Shown piece after piece: positions 1-6,827 of a stretch of 9,814 nt of DNA. The translations under genes and the position numbers were made by a program. Position 1 is the first letter of the stretch, and the number at the start of each line of letters is the position of its first letter. A model generated the notes under the pieces. That model was not told the origin of the DNA. It worked only from the letters and a program-made list of their open reading frames with translations, and searched no databases. The stretch comes from Gp22-AA3 sp964384905 (GTDB lineage Bacteria > Acidobacteriota > Polarisedimenticolia > Gp22-AA2), in assembly GCA_964384905.1 (NCBI GenBank), contig CAYLND010000138.1, forward strand, positions 1-9,814, written 5' to 3'.

Positions 1-1
1 C

Positions 2-298
2 GGCGCTCAGCCCTCCGCGTCGCCCGCCGCCGCGTCGCCCGGTGGACCAGCGGGCGGCGTGCCCGGCCCGAACGCGCCGGCCGAGCGTATCGATTTCACC
101 TCCCGCATCGTGCCGCTCCTTCAGGAGAGGTGCTCGCCCTGCCATTTTCCCGGTGGCAGGATGTACGAACGGCTGCCGTTCGATCAGGAGGCGACGATTC
201 GTCTGCTCGGCACGAAGCTGTTCACGCGTCTCAGGGAGCCGGAAGACCAGGAGCTGGTCGGTGCGTTCCTGGAGCAGGATCAGAAACCCGCCCCTTGA
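2..298 (+). CDS. Monoheme cytochrome c-type protein, C-terminal part (partial, runs off left edge)
   Basis: The reading frame is open from the window edge to a TGA at 296-298, so the true start lies outside. Visible residues begin with an Ala/Pro/Gly/Ser-rich stretch typical of a flexible linker, followed by a short globular segment. That segment carries one heme c attachment motif, CSPCH, encoded at 131-145, in the context IVPLLQERCSPCHFPGG. Cytochromes with this context (bacterial, including Planctomycete-type cytochrome c domains) sit in the periplasm or are anchored to the outside of the membrane and carry electrons. A Met follows shortly after the motif (GGRMYERL) and could be an axial ligand, but this is not certain. 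A GTG at 59 is in frame but falls inside the linker and is probably not the start. The gene ends 6 bases before the stop of the convergent neighbour. The partner oxidase or dehydrogenase would be to the left. Confidence 0.7.
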   Translation, partial: GAQPSASPAAASPGGPAGGVPGPNAPAERIDFTSRIVPLLQERCSPCHFPGGRMYERLPFDQEATIRLLGTKLFTRLREPEDQELVGAFLEQDQKPAP

Positions 299-304
299 GG
301 CGCC

Positions 305-937
305 CTAGCGTGCGTCGGGGATGTCCAGGACGACCGAGCGCGCCGGAAAGCTGAACCAGGCCTCGATCTCTCTCGCGTCCTTCCGGAAGATCATCCGGTG
401 CGGAGCCAGGATCTCGACGTACCAGCCGTTCCTGCGGCCGAGCGTGCGCAGATCGCACACGGCGTTGGGCGCCTCGCCGGTGAACCGGAACCGGACGGTC
501 AAGACGCCGCCGTACGTGCCGCCCGAGTTGCTCTCGAGACGGAACTCCTCCGGGATCGGGAAATCCTGGGGAAAGCGCGGATGCAGTCGCACCGAGGAAG
601 AGAACCGTCGCGACACAAGCAGAGGATGGATCGCCCGCCCCTTGACGTACTGGCCCGCCGGCGGTGGAACCGGGTGGCCCGGGGTGTCCGCTGCCGCGGG
701 AGCCTGCCCGGGCACCGCGACGACCGTCGTTCCAAGGTCATCGGACGCCGGGAGAGCCCTGGCCGGGTCGACCACGTAGAGAAGGCAGGCTGCCAGACCC
801 AACGAGCCGAGAACCGCGGCCCCGAACCAGCGCCTGCGCTCGCAGGCCCACAGGGTCAGCGCGATCGAGACCAGTGCGAGAGGCAGGAGCGCCGGGTACG
901 CGCGCGCCGCCTGCTCGACGACCCCCAGAACCCCCAT
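305..937 (-). CDS. Uncharacterised membrane-anchored protein, two TM segments plus C-terminal soluble domain
   Basis: This is a 210-residue protein that I do not recognise. The start chosen is the ATG at 937 because a perfect GGAGG lies 6 bases upstream; the frame stays open further upstream to 1105, but that extension is Arg-rich and has no comparable ribosome site. Two hydrophobic helices are visible at about residues 14-32 and 37-56, separated by a short basic turn (CERRRW), so the protein is probably a membrane hairpin. A Pro/Ala-rich linker (about 60-96) leads to a soluble domain (about 97-210) with alternating beta-like segments, including a FPIPEEF entry, a VLTVRFRFTG strand and an RRNGWYVE segment. 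This rhythm recalls small envelope domains in which a residue chain ending in GW follows a strand, but no family can be assigned. It is convergent with the cytochrome gene and divergent from the catabolic operon, and has its own candidate promoter. Confidence 0.72.
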   Translation of the reverse strand: MGVLGVVEQAARAYPALLPLALVSIALTLWACERRRWFGAAVLGSLGLAACLLYVVDPARALPASDDLGTTVVAVPGQAPAAADTPGHPVPPPAGQYVKGRAIHPLLVSRRFSSSVRLHPRFPQDFPIPEEFRLESNSGGTYGGVLTVRFRFTGEAPNAVCDLRTLGRRNGWYVEILAPHRMIFRKDAREIEAWFSFPARSVVLDIPDAR

Positions 938-943
938 CGCGAC

Positions 944-948
944 CCTCC
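944..948 (-). promoter_or_regulatory. Ribosome binding site for the two-TM protein
   Basis: GGAGG on the minus strand, six bases before the ATG at 937. It decides the start, because the in-frame upstream extension to 1105 has no equivalent site. Confidence 0.75.
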
Positions 949-1001
949 GCCGGCCCCTGGAATTCCCAACATTGGAGCGGAGACGGGCCCCACGATCGGG
1001 C

Positions 1002-1030
1002 AATCTAGAGTCGAAGAGGCCAGGCGGCAA
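1002..1030 (-). promoter_or_regulatory. Candidate sigma-70-type promoter for the two-TM protein
   Basis: On the minus strand, TTGCCG (1025-1030) and TAGATT (1002-1007) are separated by 17 bases. The -35 matches the consensus at three positions and the -10 at four. Transcription would start near 995, giving a leader of roughly 60 bases before the start at 937. The same spacing and a similar TTGC core appear in two other candidate promoters in this window, but this one is inferred from sequence only. Confidence 0.4.
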
Positions 1031-1161
1031 CCGCGTGACGGTTCGCTGACGATCAAGGAGTCGAGACTTCCTGCCACCGATCCCGCTCAGCGCACCGTCC
1101 TTCACCCTGCATGGTGGTACCGGCGAGAGACGTCATTCCTCTGAGGGGGGCCAGAGCACGC

Positions 1162-1186
1162 ATGCGAGGGGCGCCTCGTTTCGCAT
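1162..1186. repeat. Inverted repeat / hairpin upstream of the operon promoter
   Basis: The arms ATGCGA (1162-1167) and TCGCAT (1181-1186) are perfect inverted repeats. Inside them CGAGG (1165-1169) can instead pair with CCTCG (1174-1178) around a GGCG loop. It lies about 20 bases before the candidate -35 at 1205, so it could be an activator or repressor site. It could also be a chance structure in GC-rich DNA. Confidence 0.35.
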
Positions 1187-1204
1187 CCCGGTACGCGCCG
1201 CGAC

Positions 1205-1233
1205 TTGCGTTTCGTTTTGTGGTTTGATACGAT
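1205..1233 (+). promoter_or_regulatory. Candidate promoter of the catabolic operon
   Basis: TTGCGT (1205-1210) and TACGAT (1228-1233) are separated by 17 bases, within a T-rich island. The -35 matches the sigma-70 consensus at three positions and the -10 at four. Transcription would begin near 1240 and read a leader of about 59 bases before the ATG at 1299. No other promoter-like sequence is apparent between here and the aldehyde dehydrogenase gene, so it probably drives the whole six-gene set. Confidence 0.45.
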
Positions 1234-1298
1234 GGCGAAGGTCAAGGTTCCTGCCGGATTGCGGGTCCAGACGGCAATGTGACTCACTTGAGGATGGC

Positions 1299-1850
1299 AT
1301 GACTCCCGCCAGGAAGCGACGGAGGCTGCCGACCCTGATCGATCGCGGGCTTGGTCTGCTCGAAGTCATCCTGCCCTGCGGCCCCGGGGACGACATGCTC
1401 ACGATGCTGCCCGAGGGGCAGCGCGACGCGGGCGGCTTCTGGTTCCCCAACGGTTACGTGCGACCGGCCGACATCTTCACGCCGGAGCAGAGAAAACTCC
1501 AGGCCAAACAGCGTCAGGTGCAGCAGCGACGCTTGCGCTCGCGTCAGGAGGCGCCGGCGGTCGCGTCCGGCACGAACGGCGGGGCCGCGACCGGTGCGTA
1601 TGCCGCCTCGACCCACGCCGCGCCGCCCACCAAGCCGTCCGGGTCCGACGAAAGGTATCTCGGAGATGCGCTGGCCGAAAGACCGCTGCCGCTGCCACCC
1701 CCTTTCCCCGAGGCGGCCGATGCCGGCGCGGCGCCGATCGCACCGGTGGCGCCTCCGGCACGCGCCGGGCGGGCCGCGGCGAGCGACTCGTCCGGAATCC
1801 GCGCCGAGGTCTTCCGTCCCATCGTTGACTCCCGGAAGGCTTCCGACTAA
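1299..1850 (+). CDS. Uncharacterised Ala/Pro-rich protein, first gene of the catabolic operon
   Basis: This is a 183-residue protein that I do not recognise. The ATG at 1299 is chosen because GAGGA lies about five bases before it; the frame is open further upstream but without a ribosome site. Third positions are strongly G/C, as in the neighbouring genes, which supports real coding over the overlapping minus-strand frame. The N-terminus is very basic (RKRRR, residues 5-9), followed by a short hydrophobic stretch (about 18-26) too short for a membrane helix. A segment with GGFWFPNGY (45-53) is the only part that looks folded. Next comes a charged, Gln/Arg-rich probable helix (about 61-85), then a long Ala/Pro/Gly-rich, probably disordered tail. 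No signal peptide is seen. Its stop lies 11 bases before the aldehyde dehydrogenase start, so it is most likely co-transcribed. It could be DNA- or RNA-binding given the basic ends, but that is a guess. Confidence 0.6.
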   Translation: MTPARKRRRLPTLIDRGLGLLEVILPCGPGDDMLTMLPEGQRDAGGFWFPNGYVRPADIFTPEQRKLQAKQRQVQQRRLRSRQEAPAVASGTNGGAATGAYAASTHAAPPTKPSGSDERYLGDALAERPLPLPPPFPEAADAGAAPIAPVAPPARAGRAAASDSSGIRAEVFRPIVDSRKASD

Positions 1851-1861
1851 CATCGGCGCCC

Positions 1862-3313
1862 ATGCCGGCAGCACAGAAAATCTCATCCGGCCGACTCTAC
1901 ATCGGCGGCCAGTGGACTGACGCCGCCGCCGCGGGCACGTTCACCACCGTCAACCCCTCCACCGAAGAGCCGATCACCCAGGTGGCCGAGGGCCGCGCCG
2001 AGGACATCGATCGGGCCGTCGCCGCGGCACGCCAGGCCTTCGAGGGGGCGTGGGGCCGGATGTCCGCGGCCGATCGCGGCCGCATGCTCTGGGCGATCGG
2101 CGACCGGATCGAGTCCCAGAGCGCCGAGATCGCCGAGATCGAGACCCTTGACTCGGGCAAGACAATCACCGAGGCGTCCCGCGTCGACGTGCCGATGGCC
2201 GCCGACTGTTTCCGCTACTTCGCGGGATGGGCCACGAAGATCGAAGGCGAAACCGTGCCGGTGCGGGCGCCCTGCTTCGGCTACACGCTGCGCGAGCCTC
2301 TGGGTGTCGTGGGGCAGATCATCCCATGGAACTTTCCGTTCCTGCTCGCCGCCTGGAAGGTCGCGCCGGCGCTGGCCGCCGGGAACACGATCGTGTTGAA
2401 GCCGGCCGAGCAGACGCCTCTGTCGGCGCTGCGCCTCGCCCGGATTGCCGGCGAGGCGGGCCTGCCGGCGGGCGTCCTGAACGTCGTCACCGGTTTCGGA
2501 CCGACCGCGGGCGCGGCCCTGGTCGATCATCCCGGCGTGGACAAGATCGCCTTCACCGGCTCGACCTCCGTCGGTCGGGAGATCATGCGGCGCGGCGCCG
2601 CGTCCCTGAAGCGACTGACGCTCGAGCTGGGCGGCAAGTCGCCCAACGTCGTCTTCGCCGACGCCGATCTCGACCTGGCGGTGCGCGGCGCCTCGAACGC
2701 CATCTTCTACAACAAGGGCGAGGTCTGCACCGCCGGCTCGCGCCTGTTCGTCGAGGAGCCCCTCCACGACGCGTTCCTCGACAAGCTGACGGCCTTCACC
2801 TCCAGGCTGCCGCAGGGGGACCCGCTCGATCCGAAGACGCGCCTGGGCCCCCAGGTCAGCGAGGCGCAGATGACCCGCGTCCTGGCTTACGTCGACAAGG
2901 GCCGGCGCGAGGGGGCGCGCCTGATCACCGGCGGCGAGCGCGCTCCCGGAAAGGGGTATTTCGTGCGGCCGACGATCTTCGACGACGTCAGGAACGACAT
3001 GACCATCGCGCGCGAGGAGATCTTCGGGCCGGTCCTGTCGGTGCTGCGCTTCCGCGATCTCGAGGAGGTGGCGCGCGCCGCGAACGACACGCCGTACGGC
3101 CTGGCGGCCGCCGTGTGGACGAAGGACATCAAGAAAGCGCACCGCGTCGCCAGGCTTCTGCGGGCCGGCACGGTCTGGATCAACACCTACGGTCTCTACG
3201 ACAGCGCCATGCCGTTCGGCGGCTACAAGATGAGCGGTTTCGGACGCGAGCTGGGGCGGCACGGGCTGATGGAGTACACCCAGACCAAATCGGTCTGGGT
3301 CGATCTGTCCTGA
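1862..3313 (+). CDS. NAD(P)-dependent aldehyde dehydrogenase (ALDH superfamily)
   Basis: This 483-residue protein has the usual length of a soluble cytoplasmic ALDH and should oxidise an aldehyde to its carboxylic acid. The main family motifs are present: the oxyanion Asn in PWNFP (N157), the cofactor-binding Lys in VLKPAEQTP (K180), the Rossmann glycine loop FTGSTSVG (231-238), the general base Glu in ELGGKSP (E255), the catalytic Cys in GEVCTAGSR (C289), and the cofactor Glu in EEIFGP (E386). The C-terminal PFGGYKMSGFGRE segment is also typical. The overall style is closest to the betaine-aldehyde/phenylacetaldehyde/general AldA group, and the substrate cannot be read from the sequence. The ribosome site before the ATG is weak. 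It follows the unknown gene by 11 bases and precedes the enoyl-CoA hydratase by two bases, so translational coupling is likely. A CoA-acylating role is less likely given the family resemblance but cannot be excluded. Confidence 0.93.
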   Translation: MPAAQKISSGRLYIGGQWTDAAAAGTFTTVNPSTEEPITQVAEGRAEDIDRAVAAARQAFEGAWGRMSAADRGRMLWAIGDRIESQSAEIAEIETLDSGKTITEASRVDVPMAADCFRYFAGWATKIEGETVPVRAPCFGYTLREPLGVVGQIIPWNFPFLLAAWKVAPALAAGNTIVLKPAEQTPLSALRLARIAGEAGLPAGVLNVVTGFGPTAGAALVDHPGVDKIAFTGSTSVGREIMRRGAASLKRLTLELGGKSPNVVFADADLDLAVRGASNAIFYNKGEVCTAGSRLFVEEPLHDAFLDKLTAFTSRLPQGDPLDPKTRLGPQVSEAQMTRVLAYVDKGRREGARLITGGERAPGKGYFVRPTIFDDVRNDMTIAREEIFGPVLSVLRFRDLEEVARAANDTPYGLAAAVWTKDIKKAHRVARLLRAGTVWINTYGLYDSAMPFGGYKMSGFGRELGRHGLMEYTQTKSVWVDLS

Positions 3314-3315
3314 GC

Positions 3316-4104
3316 ATGTCCGACGCTCTCGTCTCCTGTCGGATCGAGGACGGGATCGCCATCCTGGAGATGAACGATCCCCCCGCCAACACCTATTCCT
3401 ACGAGATGATGCAGCAGCTCGACGCCGCCATCCTGCGGACGCGCATGGACGACACGGTGCACGTCCTGATCGTGCGCGGCGCGGGCGATCGTTTCTTCTC
3501 GGCGGGGGCCGATATCAAGATGCTCGCCGGCGCCGCGCCGCGCTTCAAGTACTACTTCTGCCTGCACGCCAACGAGACGCTCAACCGCCTCGAGCAGACG
3601 CCGAAGCTGGTGATCGCCGCCCTCAACGGGCACGCCGTCGGCGGCGGCCTGGAGATCGCCATGGCCGCCGACATCCGGATCGCCCGCAAGGACGGCGGCC
3701 GGATCGGTCTCCCCGAGGTCACCCTCGGCGTGCTGCCCGGGACCGGCGGCACGCAGCGTCTGGCCCGACTGGTGGGGCGGGCGAAGGCGATCGAGCTGAT
3801 GGCCACCGGGCGCACCTTCTCCTTCGAGGAAGCCGCCTCCATCGGCCTGGTCACGCGGGTCCTCGAGACGGACGGCTGGTGGGATCGCGTCCTGGCGTAC
3901 GCGCGCGAGTTCTGCCCGCCGAACCGGGCGAGCGCGGCGGTCGGGCGGATCAAGCGCAGCGTCGTGACGGGGAGCGAGATCCCGCTGTCCGACGCCCTGG
4001 CGCTCGAGCGCGAGCTGCAGCAGCAGCTGTTCGAGTCCCAGGACGCGCGCGAGGGGCTCGACGCCTACCTGGACAAGCGCGCGCCCAGGTTCAAGGGGCT
4101 CTGA
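3316..4104 (+). CDS. Enoyl-CoA hydratase/isomerase (crotonase family), first copy
   Basis: This 262-residue protein has the normal crotonase length. It would add water to a 2-enoyl-CoA thioester in the cytoplasm. The oxyanion-hole segments are FSAGADI (61-67) and NGHAVGGG (104-111). Both catalytic glutamates of true hydratases are present, E113 (GGGLEIAM) and E134 (GLPEVTLG), followed by LPGTGGTQRL (140-149). The C-terminus RAPRFKGL is typical. The N-terminal PPANTYSYEMM and FCLHANETL segments mark a distinct subgroup that I cannot tie to a substrate. The ATG lies two bases after the aldehyde dehydrogenase stop and has no clear ribosome site of its own, which suggests coupled translation. It differs clearly from the second crotonase at 5134-5931, so the two are not a recent duplication and probably act on different intermediates. 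Confidence 0.92.
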   Translation: MSDALVSCRIEDGIAILEMNDPPANTYSYEMMQQLDAAILRTRMDDTVHVLIVRGAGDRFFSAGADIKMLAGAAPRFKYYFCLHANETLNRLEQTPKLVIAALNGHAVGGGLEIAMAADIRIARKDGGRIGLPEVTLGVLPGTGGTQRLARLVGRAKAIELMATGRTFSFEEAASIGLVTRVLETDGWWDRVLAYAREFCPPNRASAAVGRIKRSVVTGSEIPLSDALALERELQQQLFESQDAREGLDAYLDKRAPRFKGL

Positions 4105-4108
4105 CACA

Positions 4109-5137
4109 GTGAGAGCGGTGCTCATCCGGAAGCACGGCGGTCCCGAGGTCCTGGAAATCGCCGACCTGCCGATGCCGAAGGCCGGGCCGGGTCAGGTCGT
4201 GGTGCGCGTGCAGGCGGCCGGCATGAACCATCTCGACACCTGGGTGCGTCGCGGCCTGCCGGGTGTGGCCCTGCCTCTGCCGATGATCCCGGGTTCCGAC
4301 GCCGCCGGTCTGGTCGAGGAAGTCGGCACCGGGGTCGGCGGCGTCACGACGGGCGACAGGGTGTTCGTGGCGGCCGGATATTCCTGCGGGCGGTGCGTGG
4401 AGTGCTGCTCGGGCCGCGAGCCGCTGTGCAAGGATTTCGGCCTTCTCGGAGAGCACGCCAACGGAACGCAGGCGGAATACGCCGCACTCCCGGCCGCCAA
4501 CGTCCTGCCGCTTCCCGACGGACTGTCGTTCGAGGAGGGGGCGGCCTTTCCGCTGGTCTTCCTGACCGCCTGGCACATGCTGGTCGACCGGGCGCAGGTC
4601 CGTGTCGGCGACGATGTCCTGGTGCACGCGGGCGGCAGCGGCGTCGGCACCGCCGCCATCCAGATCGCGCGGCTGCACGGCGCGCGGGTCTTCGCGACCG
4701 TCGGCTCGGACGACAAGGCGGCGCGGGTCCGCGAGCTGGGGGCGGAGGCGGCGATCAACTACCGCACGACCGACTTCCTCGAGGAGGTGCGCCGGCTGAC
4801 GGGCCGGCGCGGCGTGGATGTCATCATCGAGAGCGTCGGCCAGGAGAGCTGGGAGAAAAGCCTGAAGGCGCTCGCGCGTGGAGGCCGTCTGGTGACCTGC
4901 GGCGCCACCTCCGGCTATCGCTGCGAGACCGACGTGCGCTTCGTGTTCTCCAAGGGGCTGTCGATCCACGGCTCCACCATGGGCAGCCGCGCCGAGCTGC
5001 TGCGCGTCGCGCGCCTCGTGGGCGAGCGTCGCCTCAAGCCGGTCATCGACCGCGTCCTTCCCCTCGCCCGCGTGGCCGACGGGCACCGGGCCATGGCCGA
5101 GCGCTCCCTGTTCGGCAAGATCGTCCTGAAGCCGTGA
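4109..5137 (+). CDS. MDR-superfamily oxidoreductase (quinone oxidoreductase / zinc ADH-like)
   Basis: This 342-residue medium-chain dehydrogenase/reductase is probably NAD(P)H-dependent and cytoplasmic. It starts at GTG 4109, four bases after the previous stop, with AAGGGG ten bases upstream. The catalytic GroES-like half carries AAGMNHLDTW (36-45). The structural zinc lobe is intact as C93, C96, C99 and C107 (spacing C-x2-C-x2-C-x7-C). The nucleotide-binding loop is HAGGSGVGTAAIQIA (173-187). The classical catalytic-zinc positions are changed: the usual GHE reads GSD at 62-64, and the usual catalytic Cys region reads MNHLD. This pattern fits the zinc-ADH-like subgroup of the quinone oxidoreductase family, often annotated as quinone oxidoreductase or zinc-binding alcohol dehydrogenase. 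In this operon it may reduce an enoyl-CoA-type double bond or interconvert an alcohol and a carbonyl; the sequence does not decide. Its TGA overlaps the next gene's GTG. Confidence 0.9.
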   Translation: MRAVLIRKHGGPEVLEIADLPMPKAGPGQVVVRVQAAGMNHLDTWVRRGLPGVALPLPMIPGSDAAGLVEEVGTGVGGVTTGDRVFVAAGYSCGRCVECCSGREPLCKDFGLLGEHANGTQAEYAALPAANVLPLPDGLSFEEGAAFPLVFLTAWHMLVDRAQVRVGDDVLVHAGGSGVGTAAIQIARLHGARVFATVGSDDKAARVRELGAEAAINYRTTDFLEEVRRLTGRRGVDVIIESVGQESWEKSLKALARGGRLVTCGATSGYRCETDVRFVFSKGLSIHGSTMGSRAELLRVARLVGERRLKPVIDRVLPLARVADGHRAMAERSLFGKIVLKP

Positions 5138-5931
5138 GGCGCGGGCGCCGTCGGACGGCGGCAGGACCGCGCAGCATCGCGCTGGAAAGCACCGCCGGGA
5201 TCGCCGTCCTGACCCTGAACCGCCCCGCGGCGCGCAACGCCATCAACCTCGAGATGGTGGAGGAGATCCGCGCCGCCCTCGGAGATCTGGCGGGGGACGG
5301 CACGACGCGCGTGCTGGTCCTGACCGGCGCCGGATCGGCGTTCGCCTCGGGCGCGGACATCCGCGAGCTGCGCGGCCGGCGCGCCGGCGACGCCTTGCGG
5401 GGCATCAATTCGAGCCTGTTCCTCGAGATCGAGCGGTTCGCCCTGCCGACCATCGCCGCCGTGCGCGGTTATGCCCTGGGGGGCGGCTGCGAGCTGGCGC
5501 TCGCCTGCGATCTCAGGATCGCCGGCGAGTCGGCGCGCTTCGGTCAGCCGGAGGTCGGTCTCGGCATCATCCCCGCCGCGGGCGCGACCTACCGCCTGCC
5601 GCGGCTCATCGGCGCCGGACGGGCCCGCGAGCTGATCCTGACCGGCCGGGTCATCGACGCCGCCGAGGCCCTGCGCATCGGTCTCGTCAATCGCGTCGTG
5701 CCCGACGACCGGGTGCTCGACGAAGCGCGCTCCACCGCGACCCTGATCGCGCGCCAGGGACCGCTGGCGCTCCGGGCCGCGAAGCTGGCGTTACGGGCCG
5801 CGGTGTACGGCCCGGACGCCGGCGACACCGTCGAGCGGCTGGCGCAGGCGATCCTGTTCGATTCCGCCGACAAGAGGGAGGGGATGACGGCCTTCCTCGA
5901 AGGGCGGCGGCCGCGCTTCAAGGGACGCTAG
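5134..5931 (+). CDS. Enoyl-CoA hydratase/isomerase (crotonase family), second copy
   Basis: This is a 265-residue protein if it starts at the GTG at 5134, which overlaps the preceding stop codon as GTGA. There is no ATG before residue 41, which lies inside the fold, so this start is the best available. It adds an unusual basic leader (RRGRRR, residues 2-7) ahead of the conserved IALESTAGIAVLTLNRP strand region. Hydratase features are complete: FASGADI (70-76) and GYALGGG (112-118) for the oxyanion hole, and catalytic E120 (GGGCELAL) and E140 (FGQPEVGLG). The usual GAGGTQRL is modified to AAGATYRL. The C-terminus is RRPRFKGR. It resembles ordinary fatty-acid-type enoyl-CoA hydratases more closely than the first crotonase does. 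The overlap with the dehydrogenase gene suggests the two products are made together. The long open frame upstream of 5134 is only a shadow of the dehydrogenase gene. Confidence 0.9.
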   Translation: MRRGRRRTAAGPRSIALESTAGIAVLTLNRPAARNAINLEMVEEIRAALGDLAGDGTTRVLVLTGAGSAFASGADIRELRGRRAGDALRGINSSLFLEIERFALPTIAAVRGYALGGGCELALACDLRIAGESARFGQPEVGLGIIPAAGATYRLPRLIGAGRARELILTGRVIDAAEALRIGLVNRVVPDDRVLDEARSTATLIARQGPLALRAAKLALRAAVYGPDAGDTVERLAQAILFDSADKREGMTAFLEGRRPRFKGR

Positions 5932-5943
5932 CTAGCGGGCCGC

Positions 5944-6798
5944 ATGATCACCGACGCGCATCTTCACGTTCAGCCGTGGCGGCAGCTCACGCCGGGGGCG
6001 CTCGCCCGCATGTCCTCAGGGCGCCGTGATCTCGATCGGATCCGGCGGCTGCTCGACGACCCCGCGGCGTTCCTGGGGTTCCTCGACGAGCAGGGGATCG
6101 ACCGCGCCGTCCTGGTCAACTATGTGAGCCCCGACGTCATCGGATTCACCGACGCGGTGAACGATTTCATCGGCTCCTTCTGTCGCGGCCGCGAGGATCG
6201 CCTGGTCGCGGTGGGCGGCGTGCACCCGCGTCTCGACCCCGACCCGGCCGGAGCGCTCCAGCGAATCGTCGAGAGGCACGGCATCCGCGTCCTGAAGCTC
6301 CACCCGCCGCACCAGCACTTCCACGTGAACGACTATCGCGACGGCGGCCGCCTGCCGGCTCTCGCCGGCCTGTACGCGCGCGCCCAGGAGCTCAGGATCC
6401 CGATCATGATCCACACCGGCACTTCGATCTTCCCGGGGGCCCGCAACACCTATGGCGACCCCCTGGGCGTCGACGACGTGGCGGTGGACTTTCCGGACCT
6501 GACGATCATCATGGCGCATGGCGGCCGCCCTCTCTGGATGGAGACCTGCTTCTTCCTGCTGCGCCGCCACCCGAACGTCTACATGGATGTCTCGGGGATT
6601 CCGCCGCGGCTGCTGCCGCGCTACTTCCCGCGCCTGTCGGAGGTCGCCGACAAGTCTCTGTTCGGCACCGACTGGCCCGGGCCGGGCGTGGAGAGCCCCG
6701 GCCGCAACCTGCAGGAGTTCCGCTCCCTTCCGTTGTCCGCGGAGGTCAAGCGGGCTCTTCTGGAGGGGACCGCGGAGAAGGTCTTCGCGCGGCGGTAG
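5944..6798 (+). CDS. Amidohydrolase-family TIM-barrel metal-dependent hydrolase (amidohydrolase 2 type)
   Basis: This 284-residue protein starts at ATG 5944, 12 bases after the second crotonase. It has the metal-site pattern of the amidohydrolase superfamily: HLH near the N-terminus (H6, H8), a Lys after the third barrel strand (K118 in VLKLHP), H157 (PIMIHTGT), H192 (MAHGG) and D243 (FGTDWPG). The GTDWP ending matches the amidohydrolase 2 group (Pfam Amidohydro_2), which contains hydrolases and non-oxidative decarboxylases such as ACMSD and gamma-resorcylate decarboxylase. It binds one or two divalent metals and acts in the cytoplasm. In this operon it could hydrolyse a lactone, amide or ring-cleavage product, or decarboxylate an acid; I cannot choose between these. 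It seems to be the last gene of the operon, since the next gene is convergent. The ribosome site is weak, which suggests reliance on translation from upstream. Confidence 0.9.
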   Translation: MITDAHLHVQPWRQLTPGALARMSSGRRDLDRIRRLLDDPAAFLGFLDEQGIDRAVLVNYVSPDVIGFTDAVNDFIGSFCRGREDRLVAVGGVHPRLDPDPAGALQRIVERHGIRVLKLHPPHQHFHVNDYRDGGRLPALAGLYARAQELRIPIMIHTGTSIFPGARNTYGDPLGVDDVAVDFPDLTIIMAHGGRPLWMETCFFLLRRHPNVYMDVSGIPPRLLPRYFPRLSEVADKSLFGTDWPGPGVESPGRNLQEFRSLPLSAEVKRALLEGTAEKVFARR

Positions 6799-6827
6799 GC
6801 CGTCCCCGCTGCGGTGGAGAGCGCTCA

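Larger units (their letters stand above)
938..1298. other. Divergent intergenic region (361 bases)
   Basis: This stretch separates the minus-strand membrane protein gene from the plus-strand operon. Reading frames cross it, but none has a ribosome site or a plausible protein. It contains one candidate promoter in each direction and a GC-rich hairpin at 1162-1186. The part around 1205-1235 is noticeably T-rich compared with the rest of the window, which fits a promoter. I see no tRNA, riboswitch or mobile-element remnant. Confidence 0.6.

Noticed and set aside
1832..1844. Short palindrome CGGAAG-G-CTTCCG near the end of the unknown gene
   Set aside because: It lies inside coding sequence, has a one-base centre that cannot form an RNA loop, and no T-run follows; it is likely chance.
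1284..1886. Minus-strand frame of 200 codons opposite the Ala/Pro-rich unknown gene
   Set aside because: It has no ribosome site and an Arg/Gly-rich composition; the plus frame has a ribosome site, strong third-position G/C and operon spacing.
1883..3262. Long open frame on the minus strand opposite the aldehyde dehydrogenase (459 codons)
   Set aside because: It is a shadow of a highly G/C-biased gene. Its translation is rich in Arg, Gly and His with no motif, and the plus strand holds a complete enzyme family.
2227..3315. In-frame upstream extension of the first crotonase through the aldehyde dehydrogenase gene
   Set aside because: The extension is Arg/Ala-rich out-of-frame sequence of the dehydrogenase; the crotonase fold starts at the ATG at 3316.
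3316..4104. Specific assignment as feruloyl-CoA hydratase/lyase with the aldehyde dehydrogenase as vanillin dehydrogenase
   Set aside because: The gene pairing is suggestive, but no feruloyl-CoA synthetase is present and I see no residues that point to this subgroup.
4393..5133. Upstream extension of the second crotonase through the MDR gene, suggesting a fusion
   Set aside because: The added translation is low-complexity and lies in another frame of a complete MDR enzyme.
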